This document shows, in pieces, positions 1 to 7,843 of a stretch of DNA of 64,000 bases (the first letter of the stretch is position 1; each line of letters opens with the position of its first letter). The translations under genes were made by a program, and so were the position numbers. The DNA is from Candidatus Ruminococcus avistercoris (GTDB taxonomy: Bacteria > Bacillota > Clostridia > Lachnospirales > Lachnospiraceae), in NCBI GenBank assembly GCA_019120315.1, contig DWVJ01000031.1:84410-148409 (forward strand). Direction: 5' to 3'. The notes under the pieces are model-generated. The model did no database searches and had not been told where the DNA came from. It was given only the letters and a program-made list of their open reading frames with translations.

Positions 1-1
1 C

Positions 2-175
2 GATCTGTCCATGTTCACGGAAGGGTTCGGAGCCGCCGTCGCCATGGCCAATGCCGATCCGGAAATCCTGAATGCGGCTGATTATATCACCCTTTCCAAC
101 GACAGCGACGGAGCATCATACGCTATGGAACTTCTGATGGACGGAAAACTTAATCAGCTTAAGAAAACTATATGA
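2..175 (+). CDS. Cof-type HAD hydrolase, C-terminal fragment (partial)
   Basis: The window opens inside this gene; only the last 57 codons are present. The translated end carries the typical Cof/HAD-IIB tail, in which an acidic residue is followed by a G-x-A-V-A-M-x-N-A motif and then a helix ending in A-D-Y-I-T-x-S-N-D-x-D-G. In complete relatives this tail follows the GDxxND catalytic loop and contributes to Mg2+-dependent phosphate-ester hydrolysis of sugar phosphates, flavin phosphates or similar cytosolic substrates. The substrate cannot be told from the tail. The stop codon overlaps the start of a 38-codon open frame (positions 172–288) of uncertain reality. Confidence 0.75.
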   Translation, partial: DLSMFTEGFGAAVAMANADPEILNAADYITLSNDSDGASYAMELLMDGKLNQLKKTI

Positions 176-268
176 AAAAGAGTAACTTTCCGGTTCTGAC
201 TTTGCTCACAAATTTGCCGGGCGCTGTCCTGATCGGAATGCTTTTTATTTTACAGGCAGGAGGACGAA

Positions 269-1207
269 ATGGAAATCAAACTTTATAATGAATTACCCAA
301 AGAAGCGGTTGAAATCAGGCACAAAGTTTTTGCAGAGGAACAGGGGTTTCAAAATGAATTTGACGAGACGGATAAATTTTCAAAACATCTGGTTTTGTAT
401 GACGCAGAGAGTCCGATTGCAACCTGTCGTTTTTTCTCATTATCATACAGGAAATATATTATTGGGCGCATCGCTGTAATGAAACAGTATCGCGGTCAAA
501 ATATTGGTTCGCATTTATTAACTTTGGCAGAAAACGAAATAAGGAAAGTTGGCGGAACTCAGATTTATTTACATGCACAGGACAGAGCAAGAAAATTTTA
601 CGAGAAAAATGGATATTCCTGTTGCGGAAAAACAGATTTAGACGAAAACTGTCCGCATATATGGATGCATAAAGAAATGATAAAAACGGTTACGCATTTC
701 AGGCAATGCAGCATTGACGATTTAGATATTCTTCGAGACTTTTCCAGGCAGAGATTTTTTGAAACCTTTTCTGCCATGAATACGCAGGAGAACATGACAT
801 CCTATCTGGAAGAATCTTTTTCAACTGAAAAAATCCGGGAAGAACTGACAGATACCAATACAGCCTTCTACTTTCTGTACCGGAACGGGAGGCTGGCCGG
901 ATACCTGAAGCTGAACGAAGCCCCGGCACAGACAGATATTCACGATGAGCAGTCCCTGGAAATCGAGAGGATTTATGTTTCCAGAGAATTCCAGGGAGAG
1001 GGGTTAGGGCGTTTCCTGATGGATAAAGCAATCAACATTGCCGCACAGCGAAATAAAAAATATATCTGGCTCGGTGTCTGGGAAAAAAACGACAAAGCGC
1101 TCCGCTTTTACCAGAAAAGTGGCTTTTACCAGATCGGAACACATTTGTTTGTCATAGGGGATGATAAACAGACTGATTACATTATGCGAAAGGATCTGGA
1201 GGAATGA
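269..1207 (+). CDS. Tandem GNAT acetyltransferase fusion
   Basis: A 312-residue protein made of two GNAT folds. Residues about 1–137 resemble the ElaA-like/short GNAT group, with the acetyl-CoA pyrophosphate loop RGQNIG at 75–80. Residues about 140–312 resemble PaiA-type polyamine or amino-acid acetyltransferases, with the loop QGEGLG at 242–247 and a C-terminal ALRFYQKSGF helix typical of the family. Both halves keep the R/Q-x-x-G-x-G/A signature, so both could bind acetyl-CoA. The start is supported by CAGGAGGACGA just upstream. The first half of the gene looks more AT-rich than the second, which fits a fusion of two different genes, but this was judged by eye. Substrates are unknown. Confidence 0.8.
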   Translation: MEIKLYNELPKEAVEIRHKVFAEEQGFQNEFDETDKFSKHLVLYDAESPIATCRFFSLSYRKYIIGRIAVMKQYRGQNIGSHLLTLAENEIRKVGGTQIYLHAQDRARKFYEKNGYSCCGKTDLDENCPHIWMHKEMIKTVTHFRQCSIDDLDILRDFSRQRFFETFSAMNTQENMTSYLEESFSTEKIREELTDTNTAFYFLYRNGRLAGYLKLNEAPAQTDIHDEQSLEIERIYVSREFQGEGLGRFLMDKAINIAAQRNKKYIWLGVWEKNDKALRFYQKSGFYQIGTHLFVIGDDKQTDYIMRKDLEE

Positions 1208-1350
1208 GAGAATATTTTGTTGAGGCTTGCAGCGGAGCAAGTATGGATCCAGCGAAGGAGCAGACAATTTCTGTCATAGATGTGGAAGGCGGACAGGCAG
1301 CTATGACAGATGTACTGGCAGGGATTGCAGTCCTTTCAAAATTCGGTTGA
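1204..1350 (+). pseudogene. Relic of a DUF1989 (urea-carboxylase-associated) gene
   Basis: A 48-codon frame starts with an ATGA overlap on the stop of the GNAT gene. Its first 33 or so residues (EACSGASM, then ISVIDVEGGQ) look like the N-terminus of DUF1989 proteins, which normally run past 180 residues. After the GGQ motif the similarity stops, and the frame ends at a TGA that lies inside the first copy of the 32-bp direct repeat. I therefore read it as a truncated relic whose 3' part was lost when the downstream unit arrived. The family assignment is from memory of the motif and is moderate. Confidence 0.45.
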
Positions 1351-1375
1351 TTAACGGAAAAAGATAACATATAAT
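1344..1375 (+). repeat. 32-bp direct repeat, copy 1, containing a promoter
   Basis: Identical over 32 bp to 2718–2749. It contains a sigma-A promoter: TTGATT at 1347–1352, a 17-bp spacer and TATAAT at 1370–1375. It lies 53 bp ahead of the probable GTG start of the AAA–nuclease gene and presumably drives it. Flanking bases differ on both sides of the two copies, so the repeat boundaries are sharp. Confidence 0.9.
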
Positions 1376-1428
1376 ACAATCAGCTGATACTGACAGTCGT
1401 GAAAAGCACACCGGAAAGGAGTGATACG

Positions 1429-2706
1429 GTGGCAAAATTTTTTAACGTGACAGGGCCATGCATCCCCACAAAGCATTATATGGCTGACATATCGAAACAA
1501 ATCGCCAAGATCCGTAAAATGGTGGATGCGGGAGAGTATTTTGCCATAAACCGGGCGCGTCAGTTCGGAAAAACGACTACACTGACAGCATTGGAGAAAG
1601 CGCTGAAAGAAGATTATCTGGTGATATGGCTTGATTTTCAGGCCTTGGGAAGCGCCTCTTATGAGAATGAAAACATATTCTCTCTTTCGTTCCTGGAACT
1701 CTTTTTCAGAGAGTTAAAGCGCGTGCATGCGGATAAACGCCAGGAGATGAAAGATTGCATGGCGGAAATACAAAAAGTGAGAAGAGAACAGAACAGGAAG
1801 TTTGACCTTATGGAGCTGTTTGGACAACTGTTGGATATCTGCCGCACCAGCGAAAAACCGGTTGTCCTGATGATCGATGAAGTGGACAGTGCGTCGAATA
1901 ACCAGGTATTCCTTGATTTTTTGGCTCAGCTGCGTAATTATTTTCTGGAAAGAGATACAAAAGGTGTGGTCACCTTCCAGTCTGTCATCCTTACGAGTGT
2001 TTACGATATTAAAAAACTGAAACGGAAAATCCGCCCGGATGAGAGCCATAAAACCAACAGTCCCTGGAACATCGCGGCAGATTTTACTTTGGATATGAGC
2101 TTATCCAGAGACGGAATTGCGGGAATGCTTGCGGAATATGAAAAAGACTATCATACCGGGATGAACATCGGAGAAATCGCAGGCCTTTTGTCGGACTATA
2201 CCTCCGGCTATCCTTATCTGGTATCCAGACTCTGCAAGCTGATGGATGAGAAGATTGGAGGGGAAAACGAGGCGGGTAAAAAAGATGCCTGGACCAGAGA
2301 TGGCTTTTTAAATGCGGTGCGGATGCTGCTGATGGAAAGCAACACCTTGTTTGAGTCGCTGATCGGCAAACTGACCGATTATCCGGAACTGGGCAGACGA
2401 TACTTTCTTCTTTACCTCAGACCGATCATCAACGGCACCGGAAATTATTATGTGGAGGCCCGCACCAGGAGCCTTGGAAGGACGGATATTATTGTGGATT
2501 ACCGCGGACAGCAGTTTGTGATTGAGACAAAGATCTGGAGGGGAAACGAGTATCATATGCGGGGAGAGCGGCAGCTTGCCGAATACCTGAAAGACTATGG
2601 ACTGCAGACCGGTTATCTGCTCAGCTTCAATTTCAACCGGAAAAAGGAAACCGGTGTCCGGGAAATTGAGGTGGAAGGGAAGCGGATTATTGAAGCGGTG
2701 GTTTGA
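1429..2706 (+). CDS. AAA ATPase fused to PDDEXK-type nuclease domain
   Basis: A 425-residue protein if translation starts at the GTG at 1429, which has AAGGAG 7 bp upstream; an upstream GTG at 1399 lacks a good ribosome site. The N-terminal half is an AAA-like P-loop domain with the family's unusual Walker A, NRARQFGKTT (41–50), and Walker B VVLMIDEVD (145–153). The C-terminal domain shows a PD-(D/E)XK pattern: RTDIIVD (351–357) followed by E366-T-K368. Such proteins are common multicopy accessory genes in gut Clostridia; their role is unknown and a part in defence or selfish DNA is often supposed. Relatives I recall are over 500 residues, and the join at about residue 320 (TDYPELGRRYF) looks like an in-frame deletion between the two domains. 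It is flanked by two copies of a promoter-bearing repeat. Confidence 0.75.
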   Translation: MAKFFNVTGPCIPTKHYMADISKQIAKIRKMVDAGEYFAINRARQFGKTTTLTALEKALKEDYLVIWLDFQALGSASYENENIFSLSFLELFFRELKRVHADKRQEMKDCMAEIQKVRREQNRKFDLMELFGQLLDICRTSEKPVVLMIDEVDSASNNQVFLDFLAQLRNYFLERDTKGVVTFQSVILTSVYDIKKLKRKIRPDESHKTNSPWNIAADFTLDMSLSRDGIAGMLAEYEKDYHTGMNIGEIAGLLSDYTSGYPYLVSRLCKLMDEKIGGENEAGKKDAWTRDGFLNAVRMLLMESNTLFESLIGKLTDYPELGRRYFLLYLRPIINGTGNYYVEARTRSLGRTDIIVDYRGQQFVIETKIWRGNEYHMRGERQLAEYLKDYGLQTGYLLSFNFNRKKETGVREIEVEGKRIIEAVV

Positions 2707-2717
2707 TGAAATCATAG

Positions 2718-2749
2718 CGGTTGATTAACGGAAAAAGATAACATATAAT
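2718..2749 (+). repeat. 32-bp direct repeat, copy 2, containing a promoter
   Basis: Exact copy of 1344–1375. Its promoter elements are TTGATT at 2721–2726 and TATAAT at 2744–2749 with 17 bp between. It starts 11 bp after the stop of the AAA–nuclease gene and lies 29 bp before the ATG of the radical SAM gene, so it is probably the native promoter of the conserved radical SAM/RNase operon. Confidence 0.9.
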
Positions 2750-2778
2750 GGATAACGATTGAGAAAAGAGAGGCTTTT

Positions 2779-4644
2779 ATGAGAAAACTTGCATTAAGCG
2801 ATGAGATACTTCTCAGTATCGAAAACCCGGCCCGTTATATCGGCGGGGAAGTAAACTCGGTGATGAAAGATCCCGAAAAAGTGGACATCCGCTTCGCCAT
2901 GTGTTTTCCTGACGTTTATGAGATCGGTATGTCTCATCTTGGCATACAGATTTTGTATGATATGTTTAACCAGCGGGACGATATCTGGTGCGAGCGGGTA
3001 TATTCCCCCTGGCCGGATCTGGATCAGATCCTGCGCCGGCGAAACATCCCGCTTTTTGCTCTGGAATCCCAGGATGAAATCCGAAAATTTGATTTTCTTG
3101 GCATAACCATCCAGTATGAAATGTGTTATACCAATATCCTGCAGATCCTGGATCTGTCAAAGATCCCCCTGCGCTCAGAAGACCGGACCTGGGAGGATCC
3201 CCTGGTAATCGGCGGCGGCCCCTGTGTCTCCAACCCGGAGCCCTTGGCTCCCTTCTTCGATCTGTTTTATATCGGGGAAGGAGAGACGGTCTACTATGAA
3301 CTGATGGATCTTTATAAAGAATGCAAAAGCGCCGGATGCAGCCGGAGGGAATTTCTGGAAAAAGCTGCCCGCATTCCCGGCATCTACGTACCGCAGCTTT
3401 ATCAGCCAATCTATCATGAAGACGGCACGCTGGAATCTTTTGATCCCCTCGTGGAGGGTATCCCAAAGAAGATCGCGCGGCAGGTGGTAATGGATCTTTC
3501 CCACACCTGGTATCCCCGCAAACCGGTAGTACCTTTTATCCGGGCCACACAGAACCGGGCGGTGCTGGAAATTCAAAGGGGATGTATCCGCGGCTGCCGT
3601 TTCTGCCAGGCCGGGATGATTTACCGTCCGGTAAGGGAACGGGATGTGGATTACTTAAAAGAACTGGCAAAAGATCTGATTCAGAACACGGGACACGAGG
3701 AAATTTCTTTAAGTTCCTTAAGTTCCAGCGATTATTCCCACCTTCCGGAACTGCTGGATTTTCTGATAGAAGAGTGCAAAAAAAACGGCGTCAACATCTC
3801 CCTGCCTTCTCTTCGCATCGACGCTTTTTCTCTGGATGTGATGAGCAAGGTACAGGACGTGAAAAAAAGTTCTCTGACCTTCGCTCCAGAGGCCGGAACC
3901 CAGAGACTGAGAAATGTGATAAACAAAGGTCTGACCGAGGAGGATATACTGGAAGGAGCCGCTCAGGCTTTTGCCGGGGGCTGGAGCAAAGTGAAACTGT
4001 ATTTCATGCTGGGACTGCCCACGGAGACGGAAGAAGACCAAAGAGCCATCGCCCGTCTGGCGGAGCAGGCAGCCCGCAAATACTACGAGATACCAAAGGA
4101 TCAGAGAAAAGGGAAATGCCAGATCACCGTCAGCACCTCTTTCTTCGTCCCGAAACCTTTTACACCTTTCCAGTGGGCGTCCATGTGCCCGGAAGAGGAG
4201 TATCTGTCCCGGGCAGCAGTGGTGCGCGATGAGATCAAAGAACAGCTGAACAAAAAGAGTATCCGCTACAGCTGGCATGAAGCCGATGTGACGATACTGG
4301 AGGGCGTCCTGGCCCGGGGAGACAGGAAAGTGGCCGACGTCCTTTTAGCCGCCTATGAAAAAGGCGCCGTCTTTGACGCCTGGAGCGAGTATTTCAACTA
4401 TGAATACTGGAAAGAAGCTTTTGCACAGACCGGGATCGATCCTGATTTCTATACTCTTCGCAAACGGGAAAAAGCGGAACTCTTCCCCTGGGATTTCATC
4501 GATGTACAGGTTGCAAAATCCTTTCTCTGGAAGGAGTGGGAGCGTTCCATGACCGGCGAAGTGACACCCAACTGCCGCGTACAGTGTTCCGGCTGCGGCG
4601 CATCGTCTCTGGGAGGAGGTGTCTGCATTGAAAGTAAGAGTTAA
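2779..4644 (+). CDS. Radical SAM protein, TIGR03960 type
   Basis: A 621-residue protein of the uncharacterised radical SAM group that is almost always paired with the TIGR03936/DUF2344 protein, which is the next gene here. The radical SAM cluster motif is CIRGCRFC, with cysteines 269, 273 and 276; these would hold a [4Fe-4S] cluster that cleaves S-adenosylmethionine. The first 250 residues resemble the B12-binding-like region found before many such cores. The C-terminus has a second CX3CX2C set (599, 603, 606) and a further cysteine at 616, suggesting an auxiliary cluster or metal site. Start ATG has a purine-rich GAGAAAAGAGAGG upstream. The linkage to an RNase E/G gene hints at an RNA-related substrate, but that is inference. 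Confidence 0.85.
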   Translation: MRKLALSDEILLSIENPARYIGGEVNSVMKDPEKVDIRFAMCFPDVYEIGMSHLGIQILYDMFNQRDDIWCERVYSPWPDLDQILRRRNIPLFALESQDEIRKFDFLGITIQYEMCYTNILQILDLSKIPLRSEDRTWEDPLVIGGGPCVSNPEPLAPFFDLFYIGEGETVYYELMDLYKECKSAGCSRREFLEKAARIPGIYVPQLYQPIYHEDGTLESFDPLVEGIPKKIARQVVMDLSHTWYPRKPVVPFIRATQNRAVLEIQRGCIRGCRFCQAGMIYRPVRERDVDYLKELAKDLIQNTGHEEISLSSLSSSDYSHLPELLDFLIEECKKNGVNISLPSLRIDAFSLDVMSKVQDVKKSSLTFAPEAGTQRLRNVINKGLTEEDILEGAAQAFAGGWSKVKLYFMLGLPTETEEDQRAIARLAEQAARKYYEIPKDQRKGKCQITVSTSFFVPKPFTPFQWASMCPEEEYLSRAAVVRDEIKEQLNKKSIRYSWHEADVTILEGVLARGDRKVADVLLAAYEKGAVFDAWSEYFNYEYWKEAFAQTGIDPDFYTLRKREKAELFPWDFIDVQVAKSFLWKEWERSMTGEVTPNCRVQCSGCGASSLGGGVCIESKS

Positions 4645-5335
4645 ATTTGAAAAGACTGGCCCCATGAAATATATCGGGCATCTGGACATGATGCGGTTTT
4701 TCCAGAAAGCCATCCGCAGAGCCGGTATTGACGTGGCTTATTCGGAAGGCTTCAGCCCTCATATGATCATGTCCTTTGCCTACCCCCTTGGCGTGGGAAT
4801 GACCAGCAGCGGCGAGTACTTTGATCTGGAAATCAACACACCTTTGTCCACGGCCGAAATGGGCCGCCGTTTCAACAGTGTGATGGTGGAAGGAGTCCGT
4901 GTCTTAAGCGTCAGGGAAATACCCGATGATAAGAAAAACAAAGGCATGTCCTTGGTGGCAGCCGCCGATTACTATGTGGATTTTGCTCCCGGCATGGAGC
5001 CGGCACAGGACTGGAAAGCCGCCGTTTCTGCCTTTATGGCACAGCCGTCAGTGATGATGCTGAAAAAAACGAAACGCAGTATGGAAGAAACGGATATCCG
5101 CCCCATGATTTACCGGTTTGAGGTGGAAAATCAGCGATTGTTTCTGCAGCTTGCCAGCGGCAGCGCCAGAAACCTGAAGCCTGATCTGGTGATGGAAGCT
5201 TTTTACCGCTATATGGGAGAAGAGATCCGCCCCTTCGCCTGGAAGATTCACAGGCAGGAGATTTACGCCGATGTGGGAACAGAAGAGAACCGGAAACTGG
5301 TAACACTGGAAAGTCTGGGGAAAATCATTGAATAA
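4628..5335 (+). CDS. Radical SAM-linked protein, TIGR03936/DUF2344
   Basis: A 235-residue protein that overlaps the 3' end of the radical SAM gene. The best start is TTG at 4628, 7 bp after GGGAGGAGGT and giving the conserved N-terminus VRVKFEKTGPMKYIGHLDMM; a GTG at 4619 lies inside the ribosome site. The family is found either fused to or next to TIGR03960 radical SAM proteins and may present its substrate; no biochemical role is established that I know of. The 17-bp overlap implies coupled translation, and the next gene overlaps its end as well. Confidence 0.8.
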   Translation: MKVRVKFEKTGPMKYIGHLDMMRFFQKAIRRAGIDVAYSEGFSPHMIMSFAYPLGVGMTSSGEYFDLEINTPLSTAEMGRRFNSVMVEGVRVLSVREIPDDKKNKGMSLVAAADYYVDFAPGMEPAQDWKAAVSAFMAQPSVMMLKKTKRSMEETDIRPMIYRFEVENQRLFLQLASGSARNLKPDLVMEAFYRYMGEEIRPFAWKIHRQEIYADVGTEENRKLVTLESLGKIIE

Positions 5336-6530
5336 GAAAATTGTCATAACACAGATGACGCTGTATCAAAGCGACTGCCTGATCATGGCAGTACTGGAAG
5401 AGGAGAGGATCATGGAGCTGCAGCTGCATCCCGTCTCTTCTCCTTCCCTTCTGGGAAATATTTATATCGGTATGGTCGACAGGGTGCTGCCTGAAATCGG
5501 CGGCGCCTTTATCAATATCGCTCCTCACCTCTCCTGTTACTATCCGTTGGCAGAGAGGAAGGGAAAGCCGGGACTTCGGCCCGGCGATGAACTGGTGGTG
5601 CAGGTGTGTCAGGAGGCGCTGAAAACGAAAGCGCCAAAGGTGACCACCAACCTGAACCTTTCCGGAAAATATATGGTGGTTACCACGGAAAAGCCCGGAC
5701 TTGGCATATCCGCCAAACTGGAACCGGAGGATAGAAAAAAACTGAAAAACTGGGTATCTCCCCTGATGAGAGAAGACTGCGGCGTTATCATCCGTACCAA
5801 TGCGGCATTTGCCGAAAAAAAAGAAATTCTTGAGGAACTGGATCTTCTGTATCAGCGGATGGAATCCATCGCAAAGAAAGGGAAAAACCGCACCTGTTAT
5901 TCCCTGCTGGAGCAGGCGCCTCCTTTTTACCTGCGCGCTTTGCAGGATGCCAGGGAAGATTCCCTCCAAAATGTGGTGACCGATCTTCCGGATATCTTTA
6001 ATACGCTCAGGGAATACTGTCAGGAATACCGGCCGCAGGCTTTTGAAAAAATCCATTTCTATCAAGACAGCTTACTGCCCCTTGGCAAACTGTACTCCCT
6101 GGAACACGCTCTTACGGAAGCCACACGGGAAAAGGTATGGCTCAAAAGCGGCGGTTTTCTGGTGATACAGCAGACGGAAGCCTTCGTGGCAGTGGATGTC
6201 AACAGCGGAAAGTTCACCACCCGCAAGAAAGCTTCAGAAGCCGCCCGGAAAATCAATCTGGAGGCTGCCCGCGAGATTGCACGGCAATTGCGTCTGCGGA
6301 ATTTATATGGTATTATACTCATTGACTTTATCAACATGGATCATCCGGATCACCGCGATGAACTGCTGCATGTACTGGCATCCTTTCTGCGAAAAGACCC
6401 TGTACGTGCCACGGTCGTCGATATGACCCGGCTTCAGATAACCGAAGTCACTCGTAAAAAAATGCGAAAGTCACTCTCAGAACAGATAAGAGAATTGAAA
6501 CATGGCAAGGAGGTCTGTGAGAATGAGTAA
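5328..6530 (+). CDS. rng: Ribonuclease E/G family protein
   Basis: A 400-residue RNase E/G homologue that would cut single-stranded RNA in rRNA maturation or mRNA decay. An S1-like domain occupies about residues 35–110. The catalytic metal-binding aspartates are visible in FVAVDVNSGKF (D290) and GIILIDFINM (D333). It ends soon after the MTR..ITEVTRKK segment, where E. coli RNase E/G continue into the CPxC zinc-link and dimer region, so the quaternary structure is probably different. Translation seems to start at a TTG (5328) overlapping the end of the preceding gene, with GGGGAAA ahead. It forms one operon with the radical SAM pair. Confidence 0.85.
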   Translation: MNKKIVITQMTLYQSDCLIMAVLEEERIMELQLHPVSSPSLLGNIYIGMVDRVLPEIGGAFINIAPHLSCYYPLAERKGKPGLRPGDELVVQVCQEALKTKAPKVTTNLNLSGKYMVVTTEKPGLGISAKLEPEDRKKLKNWVSPLMREDCGVIIRTNAAFAEKKEILEELDLLYQRMESIAKKGKNRTCYSLLEQAPPFYLRALQDAREDSLQNVVTDLPDIFNTLREYCQEYRPQAFEKIHFYQDSLLPLGKLYSLEHALTEATREKVWLKSGGFLVIQQTEAFVAVDVNSGKFTTRKKASEAARKINLEAAREIARQLRLRNLYGIILIDFINMDHPDHRDELLHVLASFLRKDPVRATVVDMTRLQITEVTRKKMRKSLSEQIRELKHGKEVCENE

Positions 6531-7395
6531 TATTGCAGTAGTAACGGACAGCAACAGCGGAATTTCACAGCAGGAAGCAAAGGAGCTGGGTATTCAGGTG
6601 CTGCCCATGCCTTTTTTCGTCAACAACGTACTGCATTTTGAAGATATCGATTTAACCCAGGATGAGTTCTACCGCCGTCTGGAGGAAGGGGCGGACGTAT
6701 CCACCTCCCAGCCTTCCCCTGCCGATGTGATCGAACTGTGGGAAAAGCTTCTGAAAAACTACGATGAAGTGGTGCATATCCCCATGTCCAGCGGCCTGAG
6801 TAATTCCTGCGAGACAGCCATGATGCTGGCCAGAGAATTCAACGGGCGCGTGCGTGTGGTAAACAACCAGCGCATCTCCGTCACCCAGCGCCAATCAGTA
6901 ATGGACGCCCTGGAACTGATCCAGGCAGGAAAAACCGGAAAAGAAATTCAGGAAATTCTGGAGCGGGAAAAGCTGGAATCCAGCATCTATATCATGGTAG
7001 ACACGCTGAAATATCTGAAAAAGGGCGGAAGAATCACCCCGGCCGCCGCCATGATCGGCACCGTACTGAACGTCAAGCCGGTGCTGCAGATCCAGGGCGG
7101 CCGTCTGGACGCTTACGCTAAAGTACGCGGACCTAAACAGGCCAGAAGGACCATGCTGGAAGCCATGGAAAAGGATTTGCAAACCCGCTTTAACGATGCC
7201 GCAAAACGCAAAGAGATCCATCTGTTTGTGGCTCACACGGCGGGAGAAGCCAATGCCAGGATGTTTGCCCAGGAAATTGCCGATACGTTTCCCGATTTTG
7301 GTAAGATCGTCGTCAACGCGCTTTCCTTAAGCGTAGCCTGTCATATCGGTCCCGGCGCGCTGGCCATCGCCTGTTCCAAAAAAATTCCCTGCTAA
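6523..7395 (+). CDS. DegV family fatty-acid-binding protein
   Basis: A 290-residue DegV protein. The first residues IAVVTDSNSGIS are the family's signature, and the S-x-x-x-S/T-Q-P-S-P motif near residue 60 (VSTSQPSP) marks the fatty-acid phosphate-binding loop. In other Firmicutes DegV/FakB proteins hand bound fatty acids to the kinase FakA for phosphorylation; FakA is not in this window. The start at 6523 is chosen because AAGGAGG lies 9 bp upstream; the gene overlaps the end of the RNase gene by 8 bp. The C-terminal HIGPGALAI is also typical. Confidence 0.85.
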   Translation: MSNIAVVTDSNSGISQQEAKELGIQVLPMPFFVNNVLHFEDIDLTQDEFYRRLEEGADVSTSQPSPADVIELWEKLLKNYDEVVHIPMSSGLSNSCETAMMLAREFNGRVRVVNNQRISVTQRQSVMDALELIQAGKTGKEIQEILEREKLESSIYIMVDTLKYLKKGGRITPAAAMIGTVLNVKPVLQIQGGRLDAYAKVRGPKQARRTMLEAMEKDLQTRFNDAAKRKEIHLFVAHTAGEANARMFAQEIADTFPDFGKIVVNALSLSVACHIGPGALAIACSKKIPC

Positions 7396-7423
7396 GAAAA
7401 ATGTAATTCTTTGCCGGAAAAAC

Positions 7424-7452
7424 TTGACGGATACAGGTTGACATGGTATTAT
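7424..7452 (+). promoter_or_regulatory. Promoter of the rplU operon
   Basis: TTGACG at 7424–7429, a 17-bp spacer and TATTAT at 7447–7452. It starts a new transcription unit after degV and leads into an 85-nt leader before rplU. Confidence 0.7.
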
Positions 7453-7455
7453 CAT

Positions 7456-7537
7456 TGAGTATGCCGCACAGAGAGGTTGAAGCGTCCCGGAAGAAGGGCC
7501 ACCATATCTGGCGAGTAATGATAATAGGAGGTGCCAT
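7456..7537 (+). ncRNA. L21 leader (probable autoregulatory leader of rplU)
   Basis: The leader between promoter and rplU contains GAGAGGTTGAAGCGTCC, then GGAAGAAGGGCCACC, ending in AGGAGGTG at the ribosome site. This general pattern, with a GGT…ACC pairing around the GAAGCGTCC core, matches what I recall of the Firmicutes L21 leader, thought to bind L21 or L27 and regulate the operon. The assignment needs a covariance-model match; boundaries are approximate. Confidence 0.5.
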
Positions 7538-7843
7538 ATGTACGCAATTATTGCAACAGGTGGTAAACAGTACAAAGTAGCCGAAGGCGATATCATTAAA
7601 GTTGAAAAACTTGGAGCAGAAGCTGGAGAGACTGTTACATTTGATAATGTGCTTGCAGTAAGCAACGACGGACTGAAGGTTGGCGCAGACGTTGCCAACG
7701 CCAGTGTAACTGCTTCCGTTATGGAACATGGAAAAGCAAAAAAAGTTGTCATCTACAAGTTTAAAAGAAAAACTGGGTATCACAACAAGAACGGTCACAG
7801 ACAGCAGTTCACAAAAGTAAAAATCGAAAAGATCAATGGTTAA
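7538..7843 (+). CDS. rplU: Ribosomal protein L21 (bL21)
   Basis: A 101-residue bL21 of normal length, beginning [17 protein letters not shown] and ending in the [11 protein letters not shown] segment characteristic of the family. It binds 23S rRNA near L20 in the large subunit. AGGAGGTG lies 6 bp before the ATG. It overlaps the following prp gene by 8 bp, as in most Firmicutes, where rplU, prp and rpmA are one operon. Confidence 0.97.
   Translation: MYAIIATGGKQYKVAEGDIIKVEKLGAEAGETVTFDNVLAVSNDGLKVGADVANASVTASVMEHGKAKKVVIYKFKRKTGYHNKNGHRQQFTKVKIEKING

Noticed and set aside
1344-2749. The 32-bp repeats as ends of an insertion sequence or target-site duplication
   Set aside because: There are no terminal inverted repeats and no transposase, the repeats are far longer than a usual target duplication, and their content is a functional promoter.
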